From NCBI GenBank assembly GCA_944474755.1, contig OX104115.1:34483080-34547079 (forward strand): 64,000 bases of DNA, in the 5' to 3' direction. Of this stretch, positions 30,785 through 43,576 are shown piece by piece (position 1 is the stretch's first letter; each line of letters starts with the position of its first letter). This stretch comes from Limnoperna fortunei (taxonomy: Eukaryota > Mollusca > Bivalvia > Mytilida > Modiolidae). Below the pieces are notes generated by a model. That model searched no databases. It was not told where the DNA came from and worked only from the letters and a program-made list of their open reading frames with translations. The position numbers were made by a program, and so were the translations under genes.

Positions 30785-31080
30785 CTTCATGTCTTCTTTG
30801 AGTATTAATTTGATAAAGGAGTCTGACGACTTACCATACTTGTATTGGATTCCTAAATTACATAAAAATCATTACAAGGAAGATAACATAGCCGGCTCAT
30901 CTACATGCTCTACCAAAGAGTTGTCAAAACGGTCGACAAATATATTGTCTGCAGTAAAAAGAATGCAAACATACTGTAAAGTAATATTAATCATATGTTG
31001 GTTCTTAAAAATTCAAAAGAACTTTTGGAAAATTTAAAATCAAGATCGATATCTAAAATTACAGAAATGTATACTCGCTG
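30785..31080 (+). pseudogene. Penelope-like reverse transcriptase fragment
   Basis: The plus strand reads DDLPYLYWIPKLHKNHYKED, then IAGSSTCSTKELSKRSTNIL. After a frameshift it continues NSKELLENLKSRSISKITEM. The IPKLHK..Y...IAGSS.CSTK..S pattern is typical of the N-terminal palm of Penelope-like element reverse transcriptases. Only about 95 codons survive. It lies directly after the SINE at 30468. The assignment to Penelope rather than another retroelement is from motif memory. Confidence 0.6.
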
Positions 31081-34000
31081 CATGCTCTTGGTTACCTGAT
31101 CAATTGCAAAATATAGACACCGTATGCAGGAGAAGCTGGAATATTGCTGCATATGTGAGGAACATTTCTAATTTTGAAATTAAAATCGTCTCGTTTGTCG
31201 TAAATTCTTGTGCCAAGATGACCATTGGTGTTATATTCGAGGTGCAAGTCTAAAATTGATGTAGAAGAAGCTGTTTCTGTGGTTTTGAAATGTTTGTTTT
31301 TAATTTTAAATTAACATTTATTTTTTTATCGATGTCAACTGTATTTTCAAGTCTTTCTTAAAATTATTTTTAGTACTTTTCTTCATTCACTTTGTTTCAG
31401 TTTTTTGACGATATCAACTTCCGGACGAAAAAAAATCAATATCAGCATTAAGCAGATTTTGATCACGTGGTTTCGTTTTGATCACATCACACGTAATTGC
31501 CGTAGAGCTCACCGCTCATCACGGGCAGCTTCGCTGTCCGCTGCGAGCTGTGCTCGCTATTAAGAAATTAAAAATGCAATCAGAATCAAAATCAGCTACT
31601 TTAGACTTAGTTATTAGCTATTATAAACCTGTTCGTTTTGAAATCTACAAAAGGTCATTTTCATTGAAAAACAGTATACCTCTACGAACACGTGGCCTAT
31701 TGCGATGCACAACTAAGTATAATGATCTGTTTACCCCAACAAAAGCCCCATTCCCATCAGCTATTCGGGAACGTGATGACAGCTCTGTGGACCGAGTATT
31801 GGTTACCTCCCAGTAAGGTCAATATTAGGTTTATGGTTAAGAAAATTAAAACACTGGGCATGGATACTGTGAAAGCACTTTCCATCCTGGGCTTCAAATT
31901 GCGTGGTTTGATGAAAAGTTACATGTGTGTGGGTTCTTGAATACGTGGATTAATGTTTTGGAAAAGGCGAAGAACTAAAGTAGTGATAAACAATAATGAT
32001 TAATGCAAAGTTCGTTGATTTGTTTATAATATTTATCAACCTGTGATAAATATCAACCTATAAAGCAGACAAAACAGCTTCAAAATATGCTGCTGTTTAC
32101 GCAAGTGGTTACAATTGTACATTAAAGTGTTCATTTGTGGTCATGATTGTGTTAATTTTGTAATAAGAATACATCATATTTTTAAACGTTCACAAAAAGA
32201 AACAAGATTACTGAATGATTATTTTTAACATCTAAGTATATAACAACACGTATATTAATCGCTAATTATAAATTCAGTAATGTATTAACTACAAAATAAA
32301 GTCTATTTAATTTCCTACTTGTTATCAAACCGAGCAATCCTAGACAAAACGTCATTTTGTCAAGTAGCAATTAACAACTATTACAAAGGAGTTATTTAAT
32401 CATGTAGTTGAACAGGTTGAGCTGAGCTATGATCAATATCATGCAGTGACAACATCCTTTTAATATAGTGTGTCATTTGATATAATCTGTGATTGATATG
32501 CATGAATAAGATAAAATAAACTCCACTTTCAAATATGTTGTATGATTTTATTTGTGTTTAAAGGAACGATTGAAATCATAATTCCAATATTAATTTGGTA
32601 ATTTTTTAACCTAAAAAATAAAAACTTTATATCTCTGTTCCATGACCGGAAGCCAATGTTTCATCGCATTCTTCACAAATAAGGCTACCTTTAAATAAAA
32701 AAAAACAATTCGAACAGGAAACCTGTGTACCTAATCATTCAAAATGGACATAGAGCTAAGAAAGAGGTATATGTATGAATCGAACCACAAAAACAATATA
32801 TCACATTTACAAATAACTCGTGGACATTTTCAGATCATTGTTCCTAAATTCCAATCTGTTAATTAAGTTTTATATCTCTTGGGATTTTCAATTTCATGGT
32901 CTAAGGCCTTCACGTTTAACACGAAAGTTGAGACCCCAAGACGAAAACTATTTTGCAGAAAAAGCGCAGTTGTAACTGAAAATGGAACAAATCATTTATC
33001 TTTTTGAAACAGATATTCTGTAGTAGATATATACTCCATATGCAGGTGGTGTTGGAACGTTGCAAAAATTCAAAATAGAAAATTATGATCCTTTTTGTCG
33101 TAAACTTTGGTTGAATGATAGTCAAAAAATGAGTAAGATGCTTAATTTTTATGGCTTAAACTTGTAGTATTGCTATATCGAGTATAAATAACCTACCCAT
33201 CCGTACAGCATACAATATTTTATTAAAAATTACAGGTATCTTAATGGGATAGTAAACTAATTCCTATATCGTGATCAATATAGAAACTATGTTTTTGGAC
33301 ATTAATTTTACACGACCATTTTAGAAACAGACACACATTTACGCAACCAATAAAATCTAAGAGTTTGACAAATAGCAAATTACTTTGACAGATGTGTAAC
33401 TGTTTGTGTTCTTTGTAGTCAATTTTGTTTTCTAAGCAAAGATTTGAACCAGCAATTTAGATTGGATAGAAATAACTTTAAAGATAAATCAATTTTTACT
33501 ACCAAATGAAAGTTGGAAGGTTCAAGAGGTTTTTTTTGAAATAGAAATGTGTTTAAACAATGATGAATAGATTTAATCAAACTAGGTTCTTGGCTTTTGC
33601 AGAAGTAAAAAAGTCAACACGCATTATTATAGCTTATACAGTGAATTTTAAACGGTGAACGGCCTTTTCCTCATACACTAAACGCATGACAATTCACACT
33701 ATTACAAAAAATAAAGAAATGAAAAGTTCTTAATATTTCCACGTAATTTGCCTCTAATCATGTTCTTTAAAACCTTGTTATAAAATGCGTTATCACCTGA
33801 TTAATTTAACAGCTATTTAACAGTAAAGAAAAGTTGGTACATGCTGGGAAACATTTGGCGCACTTTGCAATGTTATCAAAAGTAACCTTGGATTGTAATA
33901 TTATTGATGAAGCAAAAATTAATAAAACTAATACATAATATTAATTCAAAACACTGAAATGTATTTCTCAGATCTTATGAAAAAATGTTCCGTTTACATA

Positions 34001-36983
34001 ACATGAAATTGTATCCAAAGTGCAATAAATTTATCCTTACAAATATTATGTTGTATCACGTATAATTTATGCGTGTTATAAAATTGAAATGGAAACACTG
34101 TCATCATCTTCTATGTTTTGCTTTTTTTAAACCATATGTAGATAGAAAGGGATTGGTTCACTGGCCTTTGTAACTATATACGAAACATATGTCAAGAATC
34201 ACAACATTTTTACTACACTTATTTGATGTAATTTGTATGCAAGTGTATTGTAACTAATGGTACTCAAAAGAATGTAAATGTAGTTAAACCTTGTTTTTAC
34301 CCTTGAGTGACTTTAACCATCCTTCCCATGTGGAATTTGAAAAACGGTTAAGTTAATAGTAATAATGTCTTTCAATAATCACATGGTGGATATATTTTAT
34401 GTCTTCTCGATCATAACCATCATTTTTATTGGACTTTCTATTTTCACTTTTCATCATCAGATGAATTGCAAACTTAACTCAGGTGAATATTTAGGACACC
34501 TATTTTCTACAAAGAAATGTAAAAACTGGTTACCTGTCCAATGAGGACTGGTGGAAAATAAAATAAAATAACCTGACCTATAGTGCATCATTTTAAAACA
34601 AATACGTTTATCTTGGACATTGAGGATTATAACCGATAACAAACGCGGTTAAACATTACTAGTCAAATTGAACTTTAAAATTATATTGTGTATGTATTTT
34701 CCAGTCACTGTTTCTTACTTATATTTTGTCAACATGTTTTTTTATTTATTTAAATACACCACATGTTTTTGAAAGATCTGTAACATAACAATTCATTCTG
34801 TAATTTTTTGCGTTTGGCTAGGTTCAGACCAAACACACAATTGTTTTAATTTTAATTAGCGATGAATAGCAATATTAATATTATTTAGAAAACTAATACA
34901 ATTGAAATAGTAAAACAAAAATAACCGATGTTAATATATCTTTCTGAAAACTTTTTGTTATCAGATAAGTCATCACCTAGTTCTGATAGATTTAATTTAA
35001 AAATGTATACCTAAAATGAAACTAACTGTAAAGAATAAAAAACGTTACTGAGATCATTTTTTGTGTCTAAAGGAATAAATATGACACATCCCTGTGATTG
35101 GTACTGTTAATTAAAACTGAATGTTAATAAAGGTTTAATTAAATACGATATTAACTTAATACTTAAAGGTAAAAAGGGGATCACTTGCATTAAAGTATGT
35201 TTTGATTGATTTATAAAGATTAACCAAAGCACATTTACAATATGATTTTAAAGAACATCAGCTAAACGCCACCGAGGGATCTAGGAACTAGGAACTCGCA
35301 CAGTATGGTTATTGATACGGTATTGCTAATTGATACATTTATTTGTAATTTTGAATTTAATACGATAATTATCTTATAAATCGCAATTGATTGTCATACC
35401 AAGAATAGTAAATCGTTAATTCAAATTAGCAAAAAAAAATAATTTAATGAACGCAATTTATTCAAAATTTTAATTTAAAACTTTTGATTGATTGAGTAAT
35501 TTTACAGTTAAATCATGTAAGTGGAGCGAGAAATCCAAATAAATTACATGACAAACAATAACCATTTACTTATGTTGAATACATAAATTGCAGGTGACGC
35601 GAGGATCCACATTAAAGTGAAGCTCGTTTTTTTTAAAGTTGAGAGTCCACATGCTTGCGCATGCAATTAAAATGAAGAGCATGTAAAGCAAACAGTACGC
35701 ATATCAAAGATATAGTTGTTATCGGAAATTTACAGCTGAAGATGCAAGTCTCCAAAATATTATTAATACAACGTCAGTACGGTAGTCTTGAGTGTAAGGC
35801 TGGCCATATTACCTTTTTAAAACATTTTCGTAATAAGATAAACTATACGTGTCGGTTGGTCAATATATCGTTCTTTTTAGATTCAGATGTACACAAGTCT
35901 TCATCGTTCAGTGAAAGCCCAGAAGGCAGGCTAATATCCATTAACATTTTTTTAAACAAATAAAATGGACTTCAACAGCTGATTTAATAATTCCCAAACC
36001 AAAACGCCAATATACATTGATAGTAAAAAATCGATTGTTAACGCTATATTTACAGTTTCTAAATTTTGCTTTGTACAAATTGAATGCATAAGGTTCCAAG
36101 AGAGGAAAAACCCATAACTGAATATAAAGAACTAAAAAGTGAAAGAAACAAAACAAAACGCAAAACAATCACTGGGAATAAACAAACAAAATTAAAATCT
36201 AGTTGCAAAAACCTGACTTTAAACTTGGGGTATCGGGGTATTATAAAAGAGTAGGTAGCTGTTGCTCCAGAAATAACACTCTTTGGTTATCCGATAAATT
36301 ATAGTTAAAAATTCTTTAGAAATGTCCTTATCGTGGCACAGTATTGTGAACATTTTAAAGCGCCTTCTTCGACGAAAATATAAAGGGATGGAATTTTTTT
36401 AAGAGACATCATTTCTGAAAACAACTTCATTCGAAAAGAAAAAGTAAAATATTTGACCCGTATCAATATTTCTGGGAATTGATTTTATTAGATGCATTTT
36501 AATATGTGAGGTGGCTCCAATAGGTATTCGTTTGTAATTATTATCAATGCGACTTTTTAATGGTATCATATACTCATTATCTTAACAATTTGCGACTCGA
36601 ATATAAAATGCACCTATGTGTATTCGATGTATATCTTAGACGTTAGTGTGGAACCTACAGTTTGTGTATTCGATTAAAATGTTAATTATCGACATTTTGC
36701 TATGCAAACATAATTAACGGATAGTGGCAAACTAATAGCCTACTAGTGAAAAAAAATTACGGTCTGAGTGGACAGACATGTCGAATTGGTATAGCCGAAC
36801 GCATGCGTATAAAAAGACACATAAATGAAGTTAAGTTCTCGGAACAATATAAATGAACAAAATGCTCAGACGATCAGCTTTATACAATTATAATAAAGTA
36901 CTTTCAACCTTAAACAAGATTTTAAAAAATGATTAACTATCAATTTGTCATTCTGCAAGCTTCTTTCTTTCTCATGTTGTATT
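31081..36983. other. Long region with no supported gene
   Basis: About 5.9 kb of AT-rich DNA. Open frames at 31478-31816 and 31692-31940 overlap each other and show no recognisable family; they may be further retroelement debris. No repeats longer than a few tens of bases stood out. Confidence 0.45.
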
Positions 36984-39826
36984 TTAGTTCAGCAAAAGGA
37001 ATCTTGTTACGGCAACCGCAATGAAAAAAACAACTTTGCTGATAGTTGAGAATATTGCTTCATTCTTTGAAAATGTCTCGGTCGTTGATGTTCTCAATTC
37101 AACTGCTGTAGATTGTTCAGTTAGCAATGGCGACGTAATCTGTGTCCAGAAGGTTGTGAAGTTTTGAACTACAGTTGCGCTTTATAAGAAAACAAATATT
37201 TAAATAAATACGTAAATATGTATTTTATTGTTATTCTTTAGTGTATAAAAAGCTAAAATAATAAAATAGATGTCAGGAGTAATACTGGTGTCCTGCAAAT
37301 AGGTAGGAAAAATAACTGTCTGGGAATTTGCACGTAGACAAAATAACTCTTTTAAATTTGGCGCGTTTTTGTAAGTCCTTCACCCATTCTTTATTTAATA
37401 ATAACGGGCCATACCGTAGTTAAAAGCCATAACTACAATATTAGCCACATAAAGTATCATCACATCAGGCTCGGATGATTTATTCGTTATTTACATCAAT
37501 TTAGTCTCAGATGATTTGTTTTCTTACAAACAAAACTGCTCTGTTTATGCAGGGAATCACGTTCATATTTATAAGTTTGTATGTAATTAGGCGGATCTAA
37601 TGTCCAATGGTGGTTTTTAGCGCGTACCCTGGGACTTAAAGCCAAACAGATATTTTGCCGAAACTGAATAGCATTTAACCTACCTCTACTTTTAAATAAC
37701 CTCACTTCACCCTAAACAACGACTCAATTCACTAATTGTACTTACACTATCCTCAACTGTCCTAAATTCTGTTTAGCGGTTGTCCAGATAAACGTTACAC
37801 TAGTCTTCATTTTATTATTTACGTGAGTCACGGCTCCACTTTCCTATATAACAAATAATTAAATAAAGCTTTATACACAACTCTTTAGTTTGGAGAGTGC
37901 ACTTAGTCTTCGACAATTTGATCTCTGTATGGAGTCGTGTCTTCAGCAAATTGTAAACTAATAGAAGCAAGTCAGAAATTGCACATATTTCATCAATAAT
38001 AAGTGCTGGCAACTTAAATTCGTCCGCTCTATCTCTCATACAAAATTAAAGTATAGTTGAAAAGGCTAAAGTCGTTTCCGTAACGGTCTTAAGTCGAAAT
38101 TCGACGTTTTACCTTTGACTCGAATTGGAGCTCTTCTCCTACTGATCACTTAACCTTTTTGTTTACTATATTATCGTTTACCGTTTTCAAGTTATAGGTC
38201 AAAAACTGATTAACCGAAACGCGTCAAGAGCCATAACTCAAAAACTGTTCACCAAGTGTCACATTTTATCTTCTAACAAGGGTTTACGGTTTTTGTACAG
38301 ATAACCCCGTAACTGATAATAGATCTGTGTCACAGGGTGAGTTATTGCAAGTAGACCAATCAATGGTCTCAAGTATCGAAATGTTATGTCTCAACTCTTG
38401 ATGGCGGACAAAATAAGAAAACTAAGAAGGTCTTCACACTGTAGATTAAAGGCTAATTTTGAAGCGATTTCTCCATGGCCAACAACTCTTTACTCACCAC
38501 AGTAGGATATTTCTATCGCGATCCAGTTTTTAACTTTACATTCTATATACAGATACCTATTTTTATATTCAATAAAAAATAGTTACCTGACTGTTACAAT
38601 TTACTAGTTTGCCATCATCTAATATCGAGAATACGCCAATTATTTCCTGGTTGTCATTTTTTCTCATTTGCATAAAATAACCCTTAAAGGGCGCACCTGC
38701 GACGCTCCTCAGGTTAACTACAAATAATAAAAAAAAATTAATAAATAAACCAACCAATCACTCACTTGACTAACGTATATTGTGCAAAAGTTACAGTAAT
38801 ATCTACTGGTAAAAAGTTTTAATGCATATGTATCGTTGCTGCTTTAGTGGAGATATTTCCGGTGTAGATGCGCTCGTTCAAAATGATTCTGGGGTTGACA
38901 GGCTCTAGGTAAAACGGTTCTGCGGTGGGTGCTCTATGATAGAACGGCTATGCGGCAAAGGTGCTCTACGGAAGAACATTTCTATATTGAGCTGCTCTAT
39001 GGTATTACGTTCCTGCGGTGAACGTGCTCCAGTGTAGAATGGTTCCAGGTAAAGCTGTATGATCTAGGAGAAAAAGGTTCTGTGGTGGAAATGCTGTACA
39101 AAAGAACGGTTCTGGGGTGTTCCACTTAAGTGTAGACCGATATTGGGCAACGCTGCTATATAATACACAAGTTCTGGGTGGAGCTGCTCTAGGTGTGACG
39201 GTTCTGAGATGGAGATGCTCGAAGACAGTGGAGGTTCTCTATGATGAAACCGAAACAAAGTTTTACACTTAGAAATGTCAAAAATAATTGTTTGCATGAC
39301 CAACATGCTTTAACGTGGTTTTTAAGCAAATTAAGAAAAAGAATCATATGAAAAACACATGCGGTATATTTGTGGATTTTTTAAGTGTTAAACTTTGTTT
39401 CGTTTTAATAATGTACTTTATCTAGATATTGTTGTACAACGTTTTATATATGTGTATTCCTGCGGAACTTGATGTGTTCCATTCTAAAGACGAACTCTAT
39501 ACCGAATAATTTGCTTATTACATATTAACAGCGACAATGCATTGCACAAAAAAACTACAAGATAAAAGTCATTCACATTATGTCGAAAAAAAATAAAACT
39601 GTCTTTGTCCCTTTAATGTATACCTACCGGTAATCGCAGATGAAATTGAATATGTTGAAGATGAAACGATAACTAGATACGGACTTGTCACTGTCTGAGG
39701 TGAAAGAACGTACATGTGATTCGGAATCATTGTTGAACAAGCACTTTCTGGAGCCCCGTTTAGAAAGGCATTGACACAACATGGAATGAAAACCAGTATG
39801 ACACTTACCAATAACGATCCAGACAT
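36984..39826 (-). CDS. Secreted Reeler-domain protein, four coding exons
   Basis: Exons on the minus strand: 39826-39628 (ATG at 39826), 38696-38587, 37843-37746 and 37179-36984 (stop TAA). Lengths are 199+110+98+196 nt = 201 codons, and every join is in phase with GT..AG borders. Exon 1 gives a signal peptide (MSGSLLVSVILVFIPCCVNA), then FLNGAPESACSTMIPNHMYV and SPYLVIVSSSTYS. Exon 2 gives APFKGYFMQMRKNDNQ and GKLVNC. Exon 3 gives ESGAVTHVNNK and TSVTFIWTTAKQNLGQLRIV. Exon 4 gives ATVVQNFTTFW, a Ser/Thr-rich linker, and the hydrophobic end KVVFFIAVAVTRFLLLN. The GAP..AC..M.P.H, SPY, FKG(Y/F)..Q.R and VTFxW....FW pattern is the Reeler (reelin N-terminal) domain. In invertebrates, single-Reeler proteins include Noduler and other defence proteins; a role here is inference. 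The C-terminus suggests a GPI or membrane anchor. A CAG acceptor 12 nt before the ATG suggests an upstream non-coding exon. Confidence 0.88.
38870..39110. repeat. Degenerate minisatellite in intron 1 of the Reeler gene
   Basis: Units of roughly 30-35 bp of the form GTGCTCTA..GAACGGTTCTGCGGTG recur about seven times with heavy divergence. This low-complexity tract accounts for the minus-strand open frame at 39064-39306. Confidence 0.7.
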
Positions 39827-39853
39827 AATGTTATTTCTGAAAAAAAAATATTT
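39078..39853 (-). repeat. Inverted duplication, arm A (holds exon 1 of the Reeler gene)
   Basis: The reverse complement of this segment matches 43577-44348 with few differences across exon 1, the splice donor and about 550 bp of intron 1. The arms are about 3.7 kb apart and head away from each other. Homology stops within about 25 bp upstream of the CAG acceptor and within the intron 1 minisatellite. Confidence 0.9.
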
Positions 39854-42800
39854 CACTAATTTGATTAATTCATAAGAAATTTTATTTTACCGGTTTTGAG
39901 TACAAAAAAATTATAAATTGTTATTCTTTCTATATTTCTTTTAACTATACGGAAATATTCATAGACTATTAGATATATAGCCATAAATCATAATCTTGTT
40001 AAAATGTGCCACGCTTAAAGAGCATATACGGTGCGGTTCTTCAGAGGTGCCTGCGCTTTCCGGGTAGATAAGAGTTGCATGAACGCAATCATCAGGGTAT
40101 AATGTGCTAGGAGTGTTGTACTTATTGCATGATAAAAACCCGTTTTGTAGATCATTGTAGGCACTACAAAAAGTAAAATTATCTGTACAAACACGCGTCT
40201 TTTTCTTTTCCAGAAGCAGTCAAAATGTCATGCTTTTGGTCTGCACGATTAAGCTGACAAAGTCGGTGTTATTATATATTATCTCAAATAGCTGAAATAC
40301 TGCTTACGTAAGGTTACCCTTAAATTTGTTTGAAGATCTGTAAGACACATTTGATGAGCATGTTGGCATATGCGAAACTCGACAATCGTTTTTTTAAGTT
40401 TATTGCAGTTTTTATTCCAAACACTGGATTCGCTAATGAATTTCCTTTCCACTTGCGCAGAAATAAAAATTTGAACCTATTACTTACAACAAAACACTAT
40501 ATATATGAAACGGAAATTTATTCAGTGGCTTAAGCGCCCACTTTTAAAAGTAATCATCACAGACATAGCGGAAATAAATGCGGAATGGTGATATTTTATA
40601 TTGTATTGTGTATTCATTGTTGTTATTATTTTAATATTATATTTTCAATTGTTGCTTTTCAGTGTGTACACTTGGTCATTTTTTATAGTTATGTTCATTC
40701 AGGTGTGGCATTACGTGGTTAACTAAGTCTTGATTGAGTTGTGGTCACCTGGTATTTTAGGGCGGGAATCTTAGTAGAATTGACCATTGTTTAGTGATAG
40801 TCAGACGCCGACATTTTTCATCGTCATATTTGATACTTGGTTTGGTTTTCTGGTGATTGGTTTTAATGCTTCTGGAGTTTTGAATATTTTCTCGAAAGGT
40901 TGGTTCTGTTTTTTATACTAACATCTTTAATAGTAAAATTCTTAATTCCTCTTCGTGTGAGATTTTGCATGAGTGATTGAATGTATGTCTGAAAGGTGTG
41001 CAGATGTGCTGTATGTGTAATAAACGGTAATAAAAATAAAACTTGTAAAAATTTAGTAATTGTTAAAATTTATATAAAACAGTTAAATTTCATAAATATA
41101 GCGAAAATTCATAATCCTTGTTGAAAGTAAATATTAAAAACCTGATTAACTGTGTGTGTGAGTGAGTGTTAATGAATTTATTTAAATAGTGGTTAAAACA
41201 GACGTTTCAGAATCAATGGTAAAAGAAATAAACTGAGAGTGTGCATCATTGCACCAATGGTTTTAGACTTGTGATTTATAAGTGTTAAATATTTATTCTG
41301 TAGATTGTTACTTTGATGTATCGCTGACTACCATTTCGCACAAACATGTGAGGTAGGTTTTGTATTGTTATTTTTATATTTTGTATACATTATATTGTAT
41401 GGCCAATCTGTTACTTGTATTTAAAATAAATAATTTGTATGCACTTCATTACCGCATACACACAAGATTATCTTTTAATATTTGTTTTAAAGTGTGAATA
41501 TAGCAGTTGATAACTAAACTGTTATTTTAACCGTCGTAGACCTATGGAAAATGTATAACGTATATAGCAGATATATTACGTAAAATATGTCTATATAGAT
41601 ATTAAATGTGACACAACATTGTGTAGGAATAATTTAATACATATCTGTACATTTTTAGTACAAATCTAGAAGGAAAGGAACATTTATTCTAATAGTTTGT
41701 CAAGATATAAGTTTTACCAGATATATCGTTGTTACTTTATTATATTTTGTTATTAAGTTATAAATTGTTGTTTCAGGGCTTTTTCGTCCTATTATTAAAT
41801 AAAGAATCTAACACCTTGAGTATTAGTTGTGTGTTATCTGCCTATTGGAACACTGCTACATAAATGTGTTTTGGCAAATTGCACTCCGTCATTATGGTTA
41901 CATACATGTAGGCAGCGGTTTTGTAGGTATTTTAAGGCATTAAAAGGTATGGACGACGGACTTAAAGACACATTACAATATCCGAAGTTTTAACAGTACA
42001 TATATGTTGTTCTGACTTTTTATCATTCATCGAATATATAAATTTTCTGGTCTTCTTAATAAGTAAAATGCAGACCATTATTGTAAAGATTTTCATACAA
42101 AGCCTATCTAAATTTCGTGAAAGGAGGGAAATTTCATATTGATTTGCACTAAAAGGACCGTCAAATTTCGACCATAAAAAAAATCCCGTTCATTTTTTTC
42201 TAGACATGTTGCCTCTTTTGACCTTACTTTGAAGAAGCCTACATCGTGTCACATGGATTACGACTTTAAAGTCGTTTTAGTTTATTTCTTCAAAAAACAG
42301 AGCGAATCCTCACTCGGTCGTTTAAGTTTATAATTTAGAAATAAGTACAGGAAGCAAAATGTAAATATAGGATAATGTTGTTCTGGTTTTGCAAGCAATT
42401 TATACTCTACTATTCTCCGATACGGCAGTTCCTGAAGGTGCCGGGAGGAAGCAAATAGTTCACATAACCCTAACGAACTTAAACATCCGCCCCAATCTAC
42501 CCATACTTACTTCACTTATACATTATAGATTATATGTGCTTTTACATAAAATACATGCAGGAGAACAACATACCTTATATGCTTGCCATAAATCCTTTGA
42601 ATGAAGTACCATCTAATACATTGTATCCTGTACAATTATATATATATAGTTGCTATCAACTTCCGGTGTTATGTACTTTTTAAAGTGTATTTAAAATGCA
42701 CTCATATCGATGATTCACTTGAACTTATTGCATGTAATAATGTATATTACTTAACAAATAATTTTTAATCTATAATCATTTAGGCATACGAACAGGAGAA

Positions 42801-43403
42801 GTACTTACGGTAAACAAGATTTAGATCGCCGGAAGTAAGTCTGTTAACTTCACTTGGGGTAGAACTGATGTACCCGTCCACCTTTTATAACTGTTTAACT
42901 CTAAGATTGATGCATGATTGGGTATTTTAGGAAGGTTAAGGGTGAGAACAATGCCCGAAAAATTATAAAACAGTAAAGGTCATGTCATACTGCACTACCA
43001 CTCCCATGTTTTATCTAGCAAGCCAGAGAATATAGGTCCTATTTTGTATTACAAGATTTCAAATTCGGAGATTAGTACATTGTAATGTATCAGTTCAACA
43101 GATGCATAAAAAGACACCAGGACATCATAGTCTTTGGGGGTATTTCCAACAATGGGTTTTGACAACAAATAAATACAAAAACTTAATGTACGTAGTGCTT
43201 CCTGTTTGAAACATAAATAATCTATATATAGATTGACTGTATGACAAGTAAGTTGGTCATCCTATATAATATATACAAAATTGCTAAATTAGATTACTTT
43301 CAGATTAATACGTATTGTTTACGAAAATTTCATCGTCATACGCTAGTACACATGTACTATGTCTACGATTCATCCCGGTTAATGAAGCTATATTTATTAT
43401 ATA
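39854..43403. other. Spacer between the inverted arms
   Basis: AT-rich DNA without a supported gene. The stretch about 40640-41860 ends AACACCTTGAGTATTAGTTG then TTGGAACACTGCTACA, which has the look of a solo LTR end, but no partner LTR or primer-binding site could be shown. Confidence 0.4.
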
Positions 43404-43560
43404 GCGGATTTGGCCGAGGGGTCTAGACCGCTGGACATAGTGCAGGTGATTTGGTGCCACATTGTCACAACGGTGTGAGTGCGAATCCTGGTGAAGGAAA
43501 GCAAAAATTTGACAGTGTAAAAATCTAATTCTAACAGTGTTGGGTTTAATATGTAGACGT
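43404..43560 (+). mobile_element. Second type of tRNA-derived SINE
   Basis: GCGGATTTGGCCGAGGGGTC then TAGACCGCTGGAC looks like a Leu/Ser-type tRNA 5' half with box A. GTGCGAATCCTGGTG about 75 bp on is a box B. A non-tRNA tail AAATTTGACAGTGTAAAA follows. It differs from the SINE family at 21692 and lies just upstream of the duplicated Reeler exon. Confidence 0.65.
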
Positions 43561-43576
43561 ATACCATCGAAAATTG

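Noticed and set aside
37496..38039. Minus-strand open frames of 69 and 74 codons inside the Reeler gene
   Set aside because: Neither is bordered by splice sites. The true exon here is 37746-37843, and it only partly overlaps them in a different frame.
39064..39306. Open frame of 80 codons that reappears in the duplicate at 44121-44396
   Set aside because: It is shared only because both lie in the inverted duplication. The four differences I saw in the protein are all amino-acid changes, and part of it is minisatellite sequence. It is intronic, not a gene.
43404..43560. Possible functional tRNA gene (box A and box B present)
   Set aside because: The acceptor stem does not pair convincingly, and a SINE-like tail follows box B. 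It is better called a tRNA-derived SINE.
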